A DNA stretch of 16,866 nucleotides, taken from positions 1-16,866 of the forward strand of contig JAIRLE010000169.1 in assembly GCA_031259605.1 (NCBI GenBank), given 5' to 3'. The position numbers and the translations under genes are program-made. Every line of letters starts with the position of its first letter. Within the stretch, counting starts at the first letter, position 1. The stretch is from Zoogloeaceae bacterium (GTDB taxonomy: Bacteria; Pseudomonadota; Gammaproteobacteria; Burkholderiales; Rhodocyclaceae). Positions 14,794-16,866 of the stretch are shown here, piece by piece. Under the pieces are notes generated by a model. That model searched no databases and was not told the DNA's origin. It saw nothing but the letters and a program-made list of their open reading frames with translations.

Positions 14794-15123
14794 ATGAAAC
14801 CCGGTTCTCTTCCTTTCTCCCTGCATGACCCGGAGGTGTTGCGCGTACATGCGGACGCAGCGTGCGCGTTGTTGAAGGCCTTGTCCAATACGGATCGTTT
14901 GATGCTGTTGTGCTGCATGGGCGGAGAGCGGCGCAATGTCGGCGAGTTGGAGGCGGCAACGGGCATCCGCCAGCCTTCCCTGTCGCAACAATTGGCCGTG
15001 CTGCGTCAGGAGGGACTGGTGACGACGGAAAAAGAAGGAAAGTATGTGTATTACCGGCTCTCCGATCCCAGGGCGCTGCGTCTCATGCAGACCCTGGCCG
15101 GGATTTTCTGTGCCGCGCCCTGA
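14794..15123 (+). CDS. ArsR-family regulator, BigR/SqrR/YgaV-like
   Basis: A 109-aa winged-helix repressor. The helix-turn-helix lies at about 47-72, with VGELEAATGIRQPSLSQQLAVLRQEGLV, and the wing contains GKYVYYRLSD. Cysteines are at 24, 40, 41 and 106. The C40-C106 spacing of 66 residues equals that of the sensing pair in SqrR (C41/C107) and BigR (C42/C108), which form a tetrasulfide in response to persulfide and then release DNA. Metal-site motifs such as ELCVCDL of ArsR are absent. ATG 14794 was chosen over an upstream TTG at 14767, which would lie inside the promoter's initially transcribed bases. No clear ribosome site precedes it, so expression may be low. The first gene of a three-gene operon. 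Confidence 0.85.
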   Translation: MKPGSLPFSLHDPEVLRVHADAACALLKALSNTDRLMLLCCMGGERRNVGELEAATGIRQPSLSQQLAVLRQEGLVTTEKEGKYVYYRLSDPRALRLMQTLAGIFCAAP

Positions 15124-15182
15124 AGGTATCGGAGCGCGTTTTCAACTTCGCGGCATCGCCGCTTTTCCATGAAGGAGTTTCC

Positions 15183-15530
15183 ATGACGCAATACCAGGAG
15201 TCTATCCAAAGAATCGGTCCTCGCCTGAAAAACCTGTCGGAGGCCATCCCCGGCGTGATGAAGGGATTTCACACGCTGCATGCCGCTGCACTGGCCGACG
15301 GCGCGCTTTCCGAAAAAACGAAGGAACTGATCGCGCTTGCCATCGGCGTGGCGGCGCGCTGTGAAGGCTGCGTCGCCTTCCACGTCCAGGCGCTCGTCCG
15401 GCTGGGCGCGACCCGCGCCGAAGTCGAGGAAACCCTGGGGGTCGCCATTCTTATGGGCGGCGGACCTTCCGCCATGTGGTCAACGGAAGCTCTGGCGGCC
15501 TTCGATGAATTCCTTGGACAAAAGTCCTGA
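15183..15530 (+). CDS. AhpD-like / carboxymuconolactone decarboxylase-family protein
   Basis: A 115-aa all-helical protein of the CMD/AhpD fold. The redox motif CEGCVAFHVQ (Cys60, Cys63, His67) is the AhpD signature, with Glu48 in TKELIALAIGVAARC. Further C-terminal it has GATRAEVEETLGVAILMGGG. Such proteins act as alkylhydroperoxidase-like thiol oxidoreductases. True decarboxylases usually lack the CxxC pair, so that activity is unlikely. AAGGAG at 15172-15177 is an excellent ribosome site for ATG 15183. It lies 59 bases after the regulator and probably handles peroxide or persulfide stress under its control. Confidence 0.88.
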   Translation: MTQYQESIQRIGPRLKNLSEAIPGVMKGFHTLHAAALADGALSEKTKELIALAIGVAARCEGCVAFHVQALVRLGATRAEVEETLGVAILMGGGPSAMWSTEALAAFDEFLGQKS

Positions 15531-15564
15531 ACTTTCCCAATACTTCCCAACACGGAGAAACATC

Positions 15565-15756
15565 ATGCGAAACAATGTAGGCAGTCTGGATCGCGCGTTG
15601 CGCGTCATTGTGGGTCTTGTCCTGGTCGCGCTCGCCGCGACGGACGTCGTCGGCTGGTGGGGGTGGCTGGGCGCACTGCCGCTCGCTACGGGATTGACAG
15701 GCTATTGCGCGGCCTATTCCCTCTTGGGCGTGCGCACCTGTCCCCTGAAAAAATAA
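15565..15756 (+). CDS. DUF2892 (YgaP-type transmembrane) small membrane protein
   Basis: A 63-aa inner-membrane protein beginning MRNNVGSLDRALRVIVG, the standard opening of the DUF2892 family, with two hydrophobic helices (about 12-26 and 33-53). Conserved-style cysteines are Cys48 in TGYCAAYSLLG and Cys59 in RTCPLKK. In E. coli the same domain forms the membrane tail of the rhodanese YgaP, which is controlled by the ArsR-family YgaV. Here the rhodanese is absent and the membrane part stands alone, 34 bases after the AhpD-like gene. GGAG at 15553-15556 is the ribosome site. Confidence 0.9.
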   Translation: MRNNVGSLDRALRVIVGLVLVALAATDVVGWWGWLGALPLATGLTGYCAAYSLLGVRTCPLKK

Positions 15757-15789
15757 CCACGCGCTGACCGCGCCAGCCACGACCGGTGC

Positions 15790-15809
15790 TGGAAGGCGCA
15801 ATCCTTCCA
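15790..15809. terminator. Hairpin between convergent genes
   Basis: TGGAAGG (15790-15796) pairs with CCTTCCA (15803-15809) around a 6-base loop, in the 70-base gap between two convergent genes. A T-run begins about nine bases later (TTTTT near 15818-15822) rather than immediately, so it is an imperfect intrinsic terminator for the 14794-15756 operon. Confidence 0.45.
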
Positions 15810-15826
15810 CCCCGCCGTTTTTCCGC

Positions 15827-16866
15827 TCAAGGCCGGCGTTTGTAGAGCACCTGCTGTTGCAGGTTTTCCGCGATGGTGGCGGCGTCCTTCAGCCAGGCGT
15901 TGAAGTAGGCGGCGCTGCAAGTGCCGACGGGCGTCTTGTCGTGCAGGGAACGTTCGATGCGCAATCCTTTCTTGTGCTTCTGTACCTTGCTTTTGAACGC
16001 CAGATAAGGCGTATCGAGCGTCAGCGATTCCGGCGCATGAAGGAGTTGCACACCGGGTTCGAGCGTGATATCGAATACTTCATGTAGTTTCATGCCGTAG
16101 CAGGGGAGATCGCGCGCGTAGGTTTTGCTGTTGTCCCAGGCGGCCATTCGGTGCAGGTTGCTGCCATATGGCGAAAATGGGGAAAACGCGCCGGAACGGG
16201 CGGACAGGAAGTTTTCAGCCTGAAAGTCGAATTTGACCTCGAAATGATCCGAAAGGCGCAGTGCGGGCGCAAGCTCGCTGGTCTCCAGCGTGCCGCTGGC
16301 GCGCATTCCGCCGCCTTGAAAAAGGTTTTCAACGAATTTGTCCCGCTGTTCGGGTTTCATGTCCATGAACCCCGCGCGCCAAGCGGCAGCGGCGGCACCG
16401 TCGCTTGACGTCAGCACGCTGCCGCTGGCGCTGCCGTCAGCGGCCAGTTTCAACGTGGTGTGCGCGGACAGCTGGAGCGGGGCTTTTTCGCGATCCGCCG
16501 TAATCGTGCGCACGGCATTTTCCGTTGCGCCCACATGTATGACCGGACGGCCATACATGGCCAGGGGCAGATAGCCGAAAGTGACGTTTCTGGCGGTGGC
16601 ATCCACGTACAGGTTCCACTGTGGCAGGTAGTTCATCACGTGATTGATCGCTTCGACCACCGGCGGCTGCGGCAGGTCGTACCGATCGTCCGAGTTGATC
16701 AGCGCCTGTTCGCTGGCGATGCCTTGCGCCGTCAACAGGGCTTGCAGCAGAGTGGCCTTGTCCTTGCAGTCTCCCATCTTGTTGTCCAGCACCACCGCCA
16801 GATCGCGCGGCACCACCATGCCTACGCCGATGCAGTTGCCCGCATAGGAAATTTGCGTGGAAACCC
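15827..16866 (-). CDS. DUF3857/transglutaminase-like protein, partial (C-terminal part)
   Basis: About 345 residues up to the stop are inside the window, and the frame stays open to the edge, so the N-terminal part is missing. The visible start has the transglutaminase-like core: VVPRDLAVVLDNKMGDCKDK with the nucleophilic Cys, then INHVMNYLPQWNLYVDATA with candidate His and Asp. This arrangement is typical of DUF3857-containing exported proteins. The C-terminal region carries ENFLSARSGAFSPF, DITLEPGVQLLHAPESL and LAFKSK, and is duplicated as a decayed copy at 14411-14672. Substrate unknown; a periplasmic peptide or protein-processing role is only a family-level guess. Confidence 0.82.
   Translation of the reverse strand, partial: VSTQISYAGNCIGVGMVVPRDLAVVLDNKMGDCKDKATLLQALLTAQGIASEQALINSDDRYDLPQPPVVEAINHVMNYLPQWNLYVDATARNVTFGYLPLAMYGRPVIHVGATENAVRTITADREKAPLQLSAHTTLKLAADGSASGSVLTSSDGAAAAAWRAGFMDMKPEQRDKFVENLFQGGGMRASGTLETSELAPALRLSDHFEVKFDFQAENFLSARSGAFSPFSPYGSNLHRMAAWDNSKTYARDLPCYGMKLHEVFDITLEPGVQLLHAPESLTLDTPYLAFKSKVQKHKKGLRIERSLHDKTPVGTCSAAYFNAWLKDAATIAENLQQQVLYKRRP

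Noticed and set aside
14862..15182. N-terminal extension of the AhpD-like protein
   Set aside because: It would run through the regulator gene in another frame, while ATG 15183 has an ideal AAGGAG site and begins the family's normal N-terminus.

Overview
The window looks like chromosomal DNA from a Gram-negative betaproteobacterium. The evidence is the moderately high GC content, c-type cytochromes with CxxCH motifs, an Mla/MCE outer-membrane lipid-transport cluster, a Ppx exopolyphosphatase of the proteobacterial type and a lipoprotein with a classical lipobox. A Nitrosomonadales- or Gallionellaceae-like host is only a guess. No phage, plasmid, CRISPR or transposase gene is visible. Non-coding repeats and decayed gene fragments are unusually frequent.

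Layout. (1) 42-118: tRNA-Arg(CCG) on the minus strand. (2) 231-749: a membrane-anchored cytochrome c5-like protein with an Ala-rich linker built from 15-bp DNA repeats. (3) About 750-1197: a gene-free stretch holding a roughly 250-bp structured element bounded by 20-bp inverted repeats. (4) 1198-5126: a diheme cytochrome c peroxidase overlapping, by ATGA, a 960-aa PAS-GGDEF-EAL membrane sensor whose EAL signature lacks its arginine. (5) 5164-5493: an EmrE-like SMR exporter, followed by an unknown membrane-anchored gene broken by a one-base frameshift (5507-6051). (6) 6300-9689: ppx, mlaE (with an N-terminal STAS domain) and mlaF, tightly packed. (7) 9733-9905: the first copy of a hairpin-rich repeat, splitting the lipid-transport operon. 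(8) 10042-13568: mlaD/MCE, a PqiC-type lipoprotein and a YdbH/AsmA-like protein. (9) 13717-14672: the second copy of the repeat, fused to a decayed SPFH/prohibitin gene, then a decayed minus-strand copy of part of the DUF3857 gene found at the window end. (10) 14729-15756: a strong promoter and a small operon of an ArsR-family regulator with BigR/SqrR-like cysteine spacing, an AhpD-like protein and a DUF2892 membrane protein. (11) 15827-16866: the C-terminal part of a DUF3857/transglutaminase-like protein on the minus strand, running off the window.

How the parts work together. The most coherent system is the 7799-13568 lipid-transport locus. It joins an MlaE-STAS permease, the MlaF ATPase, a single-MCE protein and an outer-membrane-type lipoprotein to a large YdbH/AsmA-like protein, with no MlaC shuttle in view. 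This suggests an envelope-spanning phospholipid route in which the AsmA-like protein could be the periplasmic bridge; that role is an inference. The 14794-15756 operon resembles a persulfide/sulfide-responsive or thiol-stress module. The peroxidase/c-di-GMP gene pair suggests that peroxide handling and second-messenger signalling are co-expressed.
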